Assembly: GCA_023383015.1 (NCBI GenBank)
Contig: JAHDXW010000001.1
Coordinates: 1 to 64,000, forward strand
From: Paracoccaceae bacterium
GTDB lineage: Bacteria; Pseudomonadota; Alphaproteobacteria; Rhodobacterales; Rhodobacteraceae
Length of the DNA stretch: 64,000 nt
Direction: 5' to 3'
Shown here: positions 36,310-44,319 of the stretch, piece by piece
Layout: the number at the start of each line of letters is the position of its first letter
How positions within the stretch are numbered: position 1 is the stretch's first letter
Notes under the pieces: generated by a model
What the model saw: only the letters and a program-made list of their open reading frames with translations
What the model was told of the DNA's origin: nothing
The model's database searches: none
Translations under genes and position numbers: made by a program

Positions 36310-37902
36310 TTGGCGAGGGCCGCGCAGCAGCAGGTGGTGGTGATCGGGGCCGGCATGGGCGGGCTCGCGGCGGCCATCGACCTCGCTGCGGCCGGCCTTG
36401 CCGTCACCGTGGTCGAGCGCGCGGACGGCCCCGGCGGCAAGATGCGCACCCTCCCCTCGGCCGCCGGCCCGGTCGATGCCGGGCCCACCGTCCTCACCCA
36501 GCGGGCAGTCTTCGACGACCTCTTCGCCGCCGCCGGTGCCCGCCTCGACGCCCTTGCGCCGCTGGTGGCCGAGCCCGTGCTCGCCCGCCACTTCTGGCCC
36601 GGCGGCGCCCGGCTCGACCTGTCGTCTGACCGCGACGCCTCGGCCGCCGCGGTCGCCGCCTTCGCCGGTGCCGCGGATGCCGCCGCCTTCCGCGCCTTCG
36701 CCGCCAGGGCCGGGCGGCTCCGCGCGGCCTTCCAGGCACCGGTGATCGCCGCCTCGCGGCCCGACCGCCCCGGCATCGCCCGGGCGCTCCTTCGCGCGCC
36801 GGGTCTCCTTCGCGCGATGGCCCCCCTCTCCAGCCTTGCCCGCGTCACCGCTGCAAGCTTCCGCGACCCCCGGCTCGCCCAGCTCTTCGCCCGCTACGCC
36901 ACCTATGTCGGCGGCGCCCCCGACCGCACCCCGGCCCTCCTCATGCTCATCTGGGCCACCGAGGAGCAGGGGGTCTGGCGGGTCGACGGCGGAATGCACC
37001 GCCTCGCGCTGGCCATGGCCGGCCTTGCCCGCAGCCGCGGCGCGGCCTTCCGCTTCGGGGCCGAGGCGGCGGCGGTCGAGGTCGCCCTCGGCCGTGCGGC
37101 GGCCGTGCGGCTGGCCGACGGCACCAGCCTGCCGGCGGCAGCGGTGGTCTGCAACGCCGACCCGCGGGCGCTTGCCCTCGGTCTCCTCGGCCGGCCGGCG
37201 GCCGCGGCGGTGGACGCCGCGGCGGTGGCCCCGCCAAGCCATTCCGCGCATGTCTGGACCTTCGCCGCCCGCCTCGCGGGGCTGCCCCTCCTGCACCACA
37301 ACCTCTTCTTTCCCGCCTCCCCCGGCAGCGAGTTCGCCGACCTCGCCGCCGGCCGGATGCCGCGGGCGCCGACGCTCTACCTCTGCGCCCAGGACCGCGG
37401 CGCCGGTCGACGCGCCCCCGCCGGCCCCGAGCGCGTGCAGATCATCGCCAACGGCCCGCCGCTCGCCGGAGCGCCGCCGGACCCCCGCCGCGCCGCCGAG
37501 GAGGCCGAACGATGCCGGATGCAGGTCTTCACGGCTCTGGCGCCCTTCGGGCTGCGGGTCGATCCCCGGCCGGACACCGGATCATTGACCACGCCGGCGG
37601 ATTTCGCGGCGCTGTTCCCGGGCTCGGCCGGTTCCCTCTACGGCCCCAGCCCCCATGGGCTGACGGCGTCGCTCAAACGGCCGACGGCGCGCTCGCGCCT
37701 GCCTGGCCTCTACCTGGCGGGGGGCGGGGTGCATCCGGGTCCGGGCATTCCCATGGCCACGCGCTCCGGCAGGCACGCGGCCGCGGCGATCTTGGCGGAC
37801 CTTGCTTCGACATCGCCGTCCCGCCCGACGGCTATGCCTGGTGGTATCTCGACGCCATCAGCCACGACGGCGCGCGGGCGGTCTCGGTCATCGGCTTCAT
37901 AG
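36310..37902 (+). CDS. crtD: Hydroxyneurosporene/methoxyneurosporene desaturase (CrtD)
   Basis: CrtD introduces the 3,4 double bond of spheroidene-type carotenoids. Start TTG 36310 follows AGGGAGGGG; the only upstream ATG candidates lie in the PpsR boxes. The protein (530 residues) has the FAD dinucleotide motif VVVIGAGMGGLAAAIDLA, VERADGPGGKMRT, VDAGPTVLTQR, the central RYATYVGGAPDRTPALL and the C-terminal GLYLAGGGVHPGPGIPMATR. The last 30 or so residues after AAAILADLA are Ser/Thr/Arg-rich and overlap the conserved N-terminal coding region of crtC in another frame. Confidence 0.93.
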   Translation: MARAAQQQVVVIGAGMGGLAAAIDLAAAGLAVTVVERADGPGGKMRTLPSAAGPVDAGPTVLTQRAVFDDLFAAAGARLDALAPLVAEPVLARHFWPGGARLDLSSDRDASAAAVAAFAGAADAAAFRAFAARAGRLRAAFQAPVIAASRPDRPGIARALLRAPGLLRAMAPLSSLARVTAASFRDPRLAQLFARYATYVGGAPDRTPALLMLIWATEEQGVWRVDGGMHRLALAMAGLARSRGAAFRFGAEAAAVEVALGRAAAVRLADGTSLPAAAVVCNADPRALALGLLGRPAAAAVDAAAVAPPSHSAHVWTFAARLAGLPLLHHNLFFPASPGSEFADLAAGRMPRAPTLYLCAQDRGAGRRAPAGPERVQIIANGPPLAGAPPDPRRAAEEAERCRMQVFTALAPFGLRVDPRPDTGSLTTPADFAALFPGSAGSLYGPSPHGLTASLKRPTARSRLPGLYLAGGGVHPGPGIPMATRSGRHAAAAILADLASTSPSRPTAMPGGISTPSATTARGRSRSSAS

Positions 37903-38729
37903 GCTCGGTGTTCTCGCCCTGGTACCGCTGGTCGGGGCGGCGCGATCCGGCCGACCACTGCTGCCTCAACGTCGTCACCTGCGGCCCCGGCGGGCGCTGG
38001 ACGATGACCGACCGCGGCCGCTCGGCGCTCCGCCTGTCGGCCGATTCGCTTCGGATCGGCCCCTCGGCCATGCACTGGGACGGCCGCCAGCTGACGGTGG
38101 AGATCGACGAGGCGACCTGGCCCCGCCCGGGACGGCTGCGCGGCCGGGTGGTGCTGACGCCCGCGGCCGTCACCGCGGTCGAGGCGGCACTGACGCCCTC
38201 GGGCGCCCATGTCTGGCGACCTTTTGCGCCGGTGGCCGAGGTCCGGGTCGATCTCGACCGACCGGGCTGGACGTGGGACGGCCACGGCTACCTCGACGCC
38301 AACTTCGGCACCGCCGCGCTCGAGGCCGACTTCGACTTCTGGACCTGGGGGCGCTTTCCGACCGCCCGCGGCGCGGTCGTGCACTACGACGCCCGCCGGC
38401 GCGACGGCGGCGAGCTTGCCCTCGGCGTCGCCTTCGACCGCGAGGGTGGGGCATGCGAAGTCAAGGCGCCGCCGGCGGCCGCGCTCGGGCCCACGCTCTG
38501 GCGCCTGGCGCGCACCACCCGCGCCGACGCCGGCTACCGGCCGGCCGTGGTGCGCAGCCTCCTCGACGCCCCCTTCTACGCCCGCGCCATGGTGCGCAGC
38601 CGCTTCGACGGCGACGAGACGGTGGGCGTTCACGAGTCGCTCGATCTCCGCCGCTTCCGACACCCCTGGCTGATGCCGATGCTGGCGCTCCGGGTGCCGC
38701 GGCGGGCGCGCTGGACGCCTCCGGGCTGA
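37797..38729 (+). CDS. crtC: Acyclic carotenoid 1,2-hydratase (CrtC), start codon unresolved
   Basis: CrtC hydrates neurosporene or lycopene at C1,2. Recognisable blocks are IGFIGSVFSPWYRWSG, DHCCLNVVTCGPGGRWTMTD, GPSAMHWDG, HVWRPFAPVAEVRVDL, DANFGTAALEADFDFWTWGR and VHESLDLRRFRHPWL. The coordinates give the extent of CrtC-like reading, from GPCFDIAVPPDGYAWWYLDA onward, not a start codon: in this frame no ATG, GTG or TTG lies between ATG 37512, deep inside crtD, and GTG 37908, 6 bp past the crtD stop codon. GTG 37908 would remove the first conserved segment. Translation may begin at a rare codon or by coupling or frameshifting from crtD. The protein ends normally. Confidence 0.85.
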   Translation, partial: GPCFDIAVPPDGYAWWYLDAISHDGARAVSVIGFIGSVFSPWYRWSGRRDPADHCCLNVVTCGPGGRWTMTDRGRSALRLSADSLRIGPSAMHWDGRQLTVEIDEATWPRPGRLRGRVVLTPAAVTAVEAALTPSGAHVWRPFAPVAEVRVDLDRPGWTWDGHGYLDANFGTAALEADFDFWTWGRFPTARGAVVHYDARRRDGGELALGVAFDREGGACEVKAPPAAALGPTLWRLARTTRADAGYRPAVVRSLLDAPFYARAMVRSRFDGDETVGVHESLDLRRFRHPWLMPMLALRVPRRARWTPPG

Positions 38730-38746
38730 GGCGCGGCCGCCGGCCC

Positions 38747-39721
38747 CTACCCCGGGCTCATCCCGCGCAGCCGCTCGGACCGGCGGCGGAGCAGTTCCAC
38801 CGCCGTCAGCAGCGCCACCGACACCACCACCAGCACCGTCGCCACCGCCAGGATCGAGGGCGAGATCTGCTCCCTGATCCCGTTCCACATCGCCCGCGGG
38901 ATCGTCTGCTGGTCATGTGCGCCTATGAACAGCACCATCACCACCTCGTCGAACGAGGTGACGAAGGCGAACAGCGCCCCCGAGATCACCCCGGGCAGGA
39001 TCAGGGGCATCTGCACCCGGAAGAAGGTCCGCACCGGTCCCGCGCCGAGCGACGCGGCCGCCCGCACCAGGCTGCGGTCGAAGCCGGTCAGCGTCGCGGT
39101 GACGGTGATGATCACGAATGGGATGCCGAGCGTGGTGTGGGCCAGGATGATGCCGAGGTAGGTTCCCGCGAGCTTCCAGTCGAAGTCCAGCCGCAGCGCA
39201 GGCGGGTCGAGCGCGAGCTTCGGCAGCGGCAGTCCCGGATTGGAGTAGAAGAAGAAGACGCCGGTGGCCGAGATGATGATCGGCACGATCATCGGCGAGA
39301 CGAGGATCGCCATGACCGCCTTGCGCGCCGGCATCTCCGAGCGGGCCAGTCCCAGCGCCGCCAGCGTCCCGAGCACCGTCGCGAGCACGGTTGCGAACAC
39401 CCCGACGATGGCCGAGTTCTTGGCCGCCCGCACCCATGTGGCGTTGTTCCAGGCGTCCGCCCACCAGCCCGCATCGCGCGGCGCATCCGGCGCGACCATG
39501 CCGAAGGTCAGGAGGTTGTCGTACCAGCGCAGCGAATAGCCCTCGGGATCGAGGGTCAGCATCCTCTCGGTGAAGGTGAAGTAGGGCTCGGCGTTGAACG
39601 ACAGCGGGATGATGACAAGGATCGGGGCGATCAGGAACAGCAGCACCAGCCCGCAGATCACCCTGAAGGTCAGCGCCCACAGGCGTTCGAGCGCGCTGGC
39701 ATGCGACGGGATCGCGGCCAT
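38747..39721 (-). CDS. ABC transporter permease, spermidine/putrescine type (PotC-like)
   Basis: A 324-residue inner-membrane permease of the binding-protein-dependent family, with about six helices, the EAA loop (VRAAASLGAGPVRTFFRVQMP) and the PotC-like LSFNAEPYFTFTERMLTL region. It is the last gene of an ATPase-binding protein-permease-permease operon transcribed toward crtC. Substrate by family: polyamine or a related small cation; related systems also carry other solutes. Confidence 0.88.
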   Translation of the reverse strand: MAAIPSHASALERLWALTFRVICGLVLLFLIAPILVIIPLSFNAEPYFTFTERMLTLDPEGYSLRWYDNLLTFGMVAPDAPRDAGWWADAWNNATWVRAAKNSAIVGVFATVLATVLGTLAALGLARSEMPARKAVMAILVSPMIVPIIISATGVFFFYSNPGLPLPKLALDPPALRLDFDWKLAGTYLGIILAHTTLGIPFVIITVTATLTGFDRSLVRAAASLGAGPVRTFFRVQMPLILPGVISGALFAFVTSFDEVVMVLFIGAHDQQTIPRAMWNGIREQISPSILAVATVLVVVSVALLTAVELLRRRSERLRGMSPG

Positions 39722-39725
39722 CGCC

Positions 39726-40979
39726 CTAGCCCAGCTTCATGTTGTCGATGCCCACCAGCCGGTCGTAAAGCCAGTAGAGCAGAAGCACCGCCGCCAGCAG
39801 CAGCGCCGCCAGCGCCGCCGCGAGCGACCAGTTGAGCGTGTTCTGCATGTGGAAGGCGATCTGGTTCGAGATCAGCTGCCCCGACGCCCCGCCCACAAGC
39901 GCCGGCGTGATGTAGTATCCGACCGCGAGGATGAAGACGAGCATCGCCCCCGCGCCGATCCCCGGCACCGTCAGCGGCAGGTAGATGCGGCGGAACGTCG
40001 TCCAGCTTGTCGCCCCCAGCGAGCGGGCGGCGCGGGCATAGGCCGGCGGGATCGTCTTCATCACCGAGTACAGCGGCAGGATCATGAACGGCAGCAGGAT
40101 GTGGGTCATCGCCACGATCGTTCCGGTCTGGTTGTACATCATCGACAGCCGCCCGCCCTCGTCCACGATTCCCAGCGCGACCAGGACGTTGTTGACCACT
40201 CCCTGTCCCTGCAGCAGCACGATCCAGCTTGACGTGCGCACCAGGAGCGATGTCCAGAACGGCAGCAGCACCAGGATCATCAGCATGTTGGCCCGCCGCA
40301 CGGGCAGCGTCGCCAGGAGGTGCGCAACCGGGAAGCCGAGTGCCAGGCAGACCACGGTGATCACCGCCGACAGCGCGAAGGTGCGCAGGAACAGGCTGAC
40401 ATAGACCCGTTGCTCGGGCGCCACCCGCACGATGCCGCCCCCGGCATCGCGGCGCAGGTCAAGGGCCGCGAGGTAGAAGTTGGCGGTGTAGCGGGCCGAG
40501 GCCCCGCGCATCACCGTCCACAACTCCTCGCGCCCCCAGTCGGGGTTCAGCGCCAGCAGGGCCTCGCGGTATGGCGGCTCCAGCCCGCCGGCCGCGCGCC
40601 CGGTGGCGGTGAACAGCGACCGCGAGCCCGGCAGCTCGTAGTTGATCCGCGTGCCCACCGTGCCCACCGTGCGGCTGGCCGCGGCCAGCCGCAGGTCGGC
40701 AGCCAGCGCGGCAAATGCCGCCTCGTCGACCGGCGTGCCGCGCGGGTTGGCGGCGAACCATGCTGTCAGCTCCGGCATGTTCGCCGCGAACTGGACGTTG
40801 TTGACCGACCGCAGCAGCATCTGCCCGATCGGCCAGACAAAGCTGACGAGGACGAACAGCAGCAGCGGCGCCACCAGCAGCGCGGCGCGCAGCCGCGCCC
40901 GCCGTGAGGCGCGCGCCAGCGCCGCCCTCAGCGGCATCCCGTCCGCGGTGGTCAGCGCTGCCGCCCCCGGTTCCGCCAT
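39726..40979 (-). CDS. ABC transporter permease, spermidine/putrescine type (PotB-like)
   Basis: A 417-residue permease with a first helix (LRAALLVAPLLLFVLVSFVW), a roughly 150-residue extracytoplasmic segment, and then a block of helices with an EAA loop (YARAARSLGATSWTTFRRIYLP). It is longer than typical PotB because of the extended first periplasmic loop. It lies 4 bp from the next permease gene, so both are cotranslated. Confidence 0.88.
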   Translation of the reverse strand: MAEPGAAALTTADGMPLRAALARASRRARLRAALLVAPLLLFVLVSFVWPIGQMLLRSVNNVQFAANMPELTAWFAANPRGTPVDEAAFAALAADLRLAAASRTVGTVGTRINYELPGSRSLFTATGRAAGGLEPPYREALLALNPDWGREELWTVMRGASARYTANFYLAALDLRRDAGGGIVRVAPEQRVYVSLFLRTFALSAVITVVCLALGFPVAHLLATLPVRRANMLMILVLLPFWTSLLVRTSSWIVLLQGQGVVNNVLVALGIVDEGGRLSMMYNQTGTIVAMTHILLPFMILPLYSVMKTIPPAYARAARSLGATSWTTFRRIYLPLTVPGIGAGAMLVFILAVGYYITPALVGGASGQLISNQIAFHMQNTLNWSLAAALAALLLAAVLLLYWLYDRLVGIDNMKLG

Positions 40980-41032
40980 CGCCCCCTCGCGTCAGGGGGG
41001 CCGGGACGCGCCCGGCCCCCGCCGCCCGGCCT

Positions 41033-42118
41033 TCAGTTGGCCAGAAGCCAGGCGTTGAAGCGCTCGTTCAGCTCGGCGTCGTAGTCGACCCAGAACTCGT
41101 AGCTCGAGAACAGCGCGTTGGTCAGGTTCTCGGGCGAGGTCGGCAGGTTCGGCGGCATCGGCGTCTTGCCGTCGATCTGGAACACGCCCACAAGCGGCGC
41201 CGACGACCGGCGCGTCGGGCCATAGCTGATCCACTCCGCGGCGCGGGCGAGCGGCTCGGTCGAGGTCGCGAAGGCGATGAACTGCATCGCCGCGTCCTTG
41301 TTCGGCGTCCCGCGCGGCATGGCATAGCCCTCGGGCTCGTAGACCTGCCCGTCCCAGACGATGGCGAAGGGCTTGCCCTCGCCGACCGCGGCGTTGAAGA
41401 TCCGCCCGTTCCAGGCGATCGTCATCACCACCTCGCCGTCGGCCAGAAGCTGCGGCGGCTGCGAGCCGGCCTGCCACCACACGATCTCGGACTTGATGGT
41501 GTCCAGCTTGGCAAAGGCGCGGTCCACTCCCTCCGGCGTGCCCAGCACCGCATAGACCTGGTCGGCGGGAACGCCGTCGCCCATCAGCGCCATCTCCAGC
41601 GTCGCCTTGGCGCCGCGGCGCACGCCGCGCTTGCCGGGGAAGCGCTGCAGGTCGAAGAAATCGGCAATCGTAGCCGGCGGGTCGCCGGCGAACTTGGTGG
41701 TGTCGTAGGCGTAGATGGTGGCGAAGACGTCGGTGCCGGCCATGCATTCGGTCAGCGTGCCGGGCAGGAAGTCGTCCACCGCCGGCGTGCCGTCGGGCGC
41801 GGGGGGCAGCGACGCGGGGTCGATCGGCTCCAGCAGCCCCTCGTCGCACATCCGCACCGCATCGGCGTATTCGATCGAGGCGACGTCGACGGTGACGTTG
41901 TTGGCCTCGACCATCGCCTTGATCGGCGTCGCCGGGTTGTCGGCATCGACCGAGATCACGCGGATGCCGGTCGCGGCCGTGAACGGCTCGTGGAAGGCCT
42001 TCACCTGGCTGTTGGTGTAGGCCCCGCCCCAGCCGAGGACGGTGATCTCCTGCGCCGCCGTGCCCGAGGCGAGCCCGAGCGCCAGTGCCGAGGTCGCCAG
42101 CAGCGTTCGTGTCGTCAT
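41033..42118 (-). CDS. Extracellular solute-binding protein, PotD/PotF family
   Basis: A 361-residue periplasmic protein with a signal peptide (LLATSALALGLASGTAAQ), then EITVLGWGGAYTNSQVKAF at the start of the mature protein and features such as VASIEYADAVRMCDEGLLEPID, IWAYD-like IYAYDTTKF and TIAWNGRI. This is the polyamine-type binding protein fold; the lack of clear PotD ligand residues leaves the solute open. ATG 42118 has GGGAGAA upstream. Confidence 0.9.
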   Translation of the reverse strand: MTTRTLLATSALALGLASGTAAQEITVLGWGGAYTNSQVKAFHEPFTAATGIRVISVDADNPATPIKAMVEANNVTVDVASIEYADAVRMCDEGLLEPIDPASLPPAPDGTPAVDDFLPGTLTECMAGTDVFATIYAYDTTKFAGDPPATIADFFDLQRFPGKRGVRRGAKATLEMALMGDGVPADQVYAVLGTPEGVDRAFAKLDTIKSEIVWWQAGSQPPQLLADGEVVMTIAWNGRIFNAAVGEGKPFAIVWDGQVYEPEGYAMPRGTPNKDAAMQFIAFATSTEPLARAAEWISYGPTRRSSAPLVGVFQIDGKTPMPPNLPTSPENLTNALFSSYEFWVDYDAELNERFNAWLLAN

Positions 42119-42190
42119 CGTCGTTCTCCCATGTTGTCCGTCCGGTCGTCGCGCCCGCCGGCCCCCGGACGGGCCCCGGCGGGTGTCATC

Positions 42191-43294
42191 TCAGGCGGCG
42201 TCGAGCGCCCGGCAGTCCTCCGGCCGCCAGCCGATCTGAATCCGCGCGCCCGGCACCAGCCGCACGGCGTCCGGCGCGTTGCGGTACTTCATCACGAAGT
42301 CGTCGTTGCCGGCAACGTTCAGCCGCACGCGGAAGATGTCGCCCATGTAGATGAATTCCAGCACCTCGGCCTCGACCAGATGCACCCCCCGGGGCAGCCG
42401 CTCGGGCCGCACCTCTACCCGCTCCGGCCGGATCGACACGCGCGTCCGCACGCCCTGCCGCGAGACGTTCACGGGGCGCGCGTCGATCACCGTCCCTCCG
42501 TCCAGCCGCACCGTGCAGCGCTCGCCGGCGATGGTCTCCACCGTGCCATCGAGCGTGTTGTTCTCGCCGATGAAGCTGGCCACGAAGCTGTTCATCGGCT
42601 GCTCGTACAGCACCTCCGGCGCGGCAAGCTGCTGGATCACCCCGTCGTTGAAGACCGCGATGCGGTCCGACATCGTCAGCGCCTCACCCTGGTCATGGGT
42701 GACATAGACGACCGTGATTCCCAGCCGCTCGTGCAGGTGCTTGATCTCGAACTGCATGTGCTCGCGCAGCTGCTTGTCCAGGGCGCCCAGCGGCTCGTCC
42801 ATCAGCACCAGTGCCGGGTCGAAGACCAGTGCCCGCGCGAGCGCGATGCGCTGCTGCTGGCCACCCGACAACTGCCCCGGCCGGCGGCCCGCGAACCCCT
42901 TCATCTGCACCATGTCCAGCGCCCGGGCGATCTTGGCCTCGCGCTCGGCCCGGCCGATGCCGCGCACCTCGAGCGGGAAGGCGAGGTTCTCGCCCACCGT
43001 CAGGTGCGGAAACAGGGCGTAGTTCTGGAACACCATGCCGATGCCGCGCCTGTGCGGCGGCACGGTGGTGATCGGCCGGCCACCAAGGCGGATCTCGCCG
43101 TGGGTGGCGGTCTCGAAGCCGGCAAGCATCATCAGGCAGGTCGTCTTGCCCGACCCCGAGGGGCCGAGCATGGTCAGGAACTCGCCCCGCGCGATGGCGA
43201 GGTTGAGATCCTTCACGACCAGCGTGACGCCGTCGTAACTCTTCTGGACGCGCTCGAACGCGACGAAGGTCCGGTCAATGTCATCCGGCGCCAT
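42191..43294 (-). CDS. ABC transporter ATP-binding protein, PotA-like
   Basis: A 367-residue ATPase: Walker A GPSGSGKTTCLMMLAG, Q-loop VFQNYALFPHLTVGEN, signature LSGGQQQRIALARAL, Walker B LVLMDEPLGALD and a C-terminal TOBE-type domain (VSIRPERVEVRP). It is the first gene of the four-gene polyamine-type operon. The next gene starts 72 bp downstream after a GC-rich stretch that could form a hairpin between ATPase and binding-protein genes. Confidence 0.93.
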   Translation of the reverse strand: MAPDDIDRTFVAFERVQKSYDGVTLVVKDLNLAIARGEFLTMLGPSGSGKTTCLMMLAGFETATHGEIRLGGRPITTVPPHRRGIGMVFQNYALFPHLTVGENLAFPLEVRGIGRAEREAKIARALDMVQMKGFAGRRPGQLSGGQQQRIALARALVFDPALVLMDEPLGALDKQLREHMQFEIKHLHERLGITVVYVTHDQGEALTMSDRIAVFNDGVIQQLAAPEVLYEQPMNSFVASFIGENNTLDGTVETIAGERCTVRLDGGTVIDARPVNVSRQGVRTRVSIRPERVEVRPERLPRGVHLVEAEVLEFIYMGDIFRVRLNVAGNDDFVMKYRNAPDAVRLVPGARIQIGWRPEDCRALDAA

Positions 43295-43410
43295 GAAGCG
43301 GCCACTCTCCCCGTCTCCGGCGCGTCTGCGCGCGCCCTTCCCTGCGGTCTACCCGCAATGCAGGCCGCGATGCAACGCGAAGCTGCGCCCATCGCGCCGC
43401 ACCGGCGCCC

Positions 43411-44316
43411 TCAGGCCGCCGCCTCGGCGCAGCCGGCGCCGAAGGGCTCGGGCTCGAGCGTCGCATGGGCGATGGCGTGGCGGCCGGCGAGCGCGGCGCG
43501 CGCGGCGCGCAGCACGCGCGCCTGGTCGGCGCCGTCGGCCAGCACCAGATGCGCCTGAACCGCAAGCCGCCCCTCGTCGATCTGCCACAGGTGCAGGTGG
43601 TGGACCGAGGCCACCCCCGGCACCGCCGCCAGCGTCGATGCCACCGCCTCCGGCCCCGGATCCTCCGGCGCCCCCAGCATCAGCAGGCGCACCACCGGGC
43701 GCAGCTCGCCCGCCACCATCCACAGGATGTATGCCGCGATCGCCAGCGTCGCGAGCGGGTCGATCAGCCGCCAGTCGTAAAGCAGGATCAGCGTTCCGGC
43801 CACGATCACCGCCACCGAGCCCAGCGCATCGGCAAGGTTGTGCAGGAAGGCGGCGCGGACGTTGGCGCTTTCCTTCGCCAGCCGCCAGGTCAGCGCCGCG
43901 GTCGCGGCATCGACGGCAAGCGCCACCGCGGCCACGGCGACGACCACCCAGCCCTCCACCGCCGGCGGGTCCAGAAGCCGCATCAGCCCCTCGGCGGCGA
44001 GATACAGTGCCACCAGCGCCAGCGCGGCGTAGTTGACGAGGGCCGCGATCGTCTGGGCCCGGCCGTAGCCGAACGACATCGCCGGCGTCGCCGCCCGCCG
44101 CGCCACCCGCCGCGCCGCCCAGGCGAGCAGGAGGGCGAGCGCATCGGAGAGATTGTGCATGGCGTCGGCCAGAAGCGCGATCGAGCCGGAGACCAGCCCG
44201 CCCGCGATCTGCACCGCCGTCAGACCGAGGTTGGCCGCCACTGCCCAGCCGAGCAGCCGGTCGCCGGCGGCATGGTGGTGGTTGTGGTGGCCCGGTCCGG
44301 TGTGGTCGTGCGGCAT
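43411..44316 (-). CDS. Cation diffusion facilitator (zinc/cobalt/cadmium exporter type)
   Basis: A 301-residue CDF protein with a His-rich N-terminus (GPGHHNHHHAAG), six membrane helices with the metal-site pattern in LLADAMHNLSDALALLLA and AAFLHNLADALGSVAV, and a cytoplasmic C-terminal domain ending near HLHLWQIDEGRLAVQAHLVL. It exports Zn(II)-like cations against the proton gradient. It starts 3 bp after the end of polA, so the two may share a transcript. Confidence 0.94.
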   Translation of the reverse strand: MPHDHTGPGHHNHHHAAGDRLLGWAVAANLGLTAVQIAGGLVSGSIALLADAMHNLSDALALLLAWAARRVARRAATPAMSFGYGRAQTIAALVNYAALALVALYLAAEGLMRLLDPPAVEGWVVVAVAAVALAVDAATAALTWRLAKESANVRAAFLHNLADALGSVAVIVAGTLILLYDWRLIDPLATLAIAAYILWMVAGELRPVVRLLMLGAPEDPGPEAVASTLAAVPGVASVHHLHLWQIDEGRLAVQAHLVLADGADQARVLRAARAALAGRHAIAHATLEPEPFGAGCAEAAA

Positions 44317-44319
44317 GGC

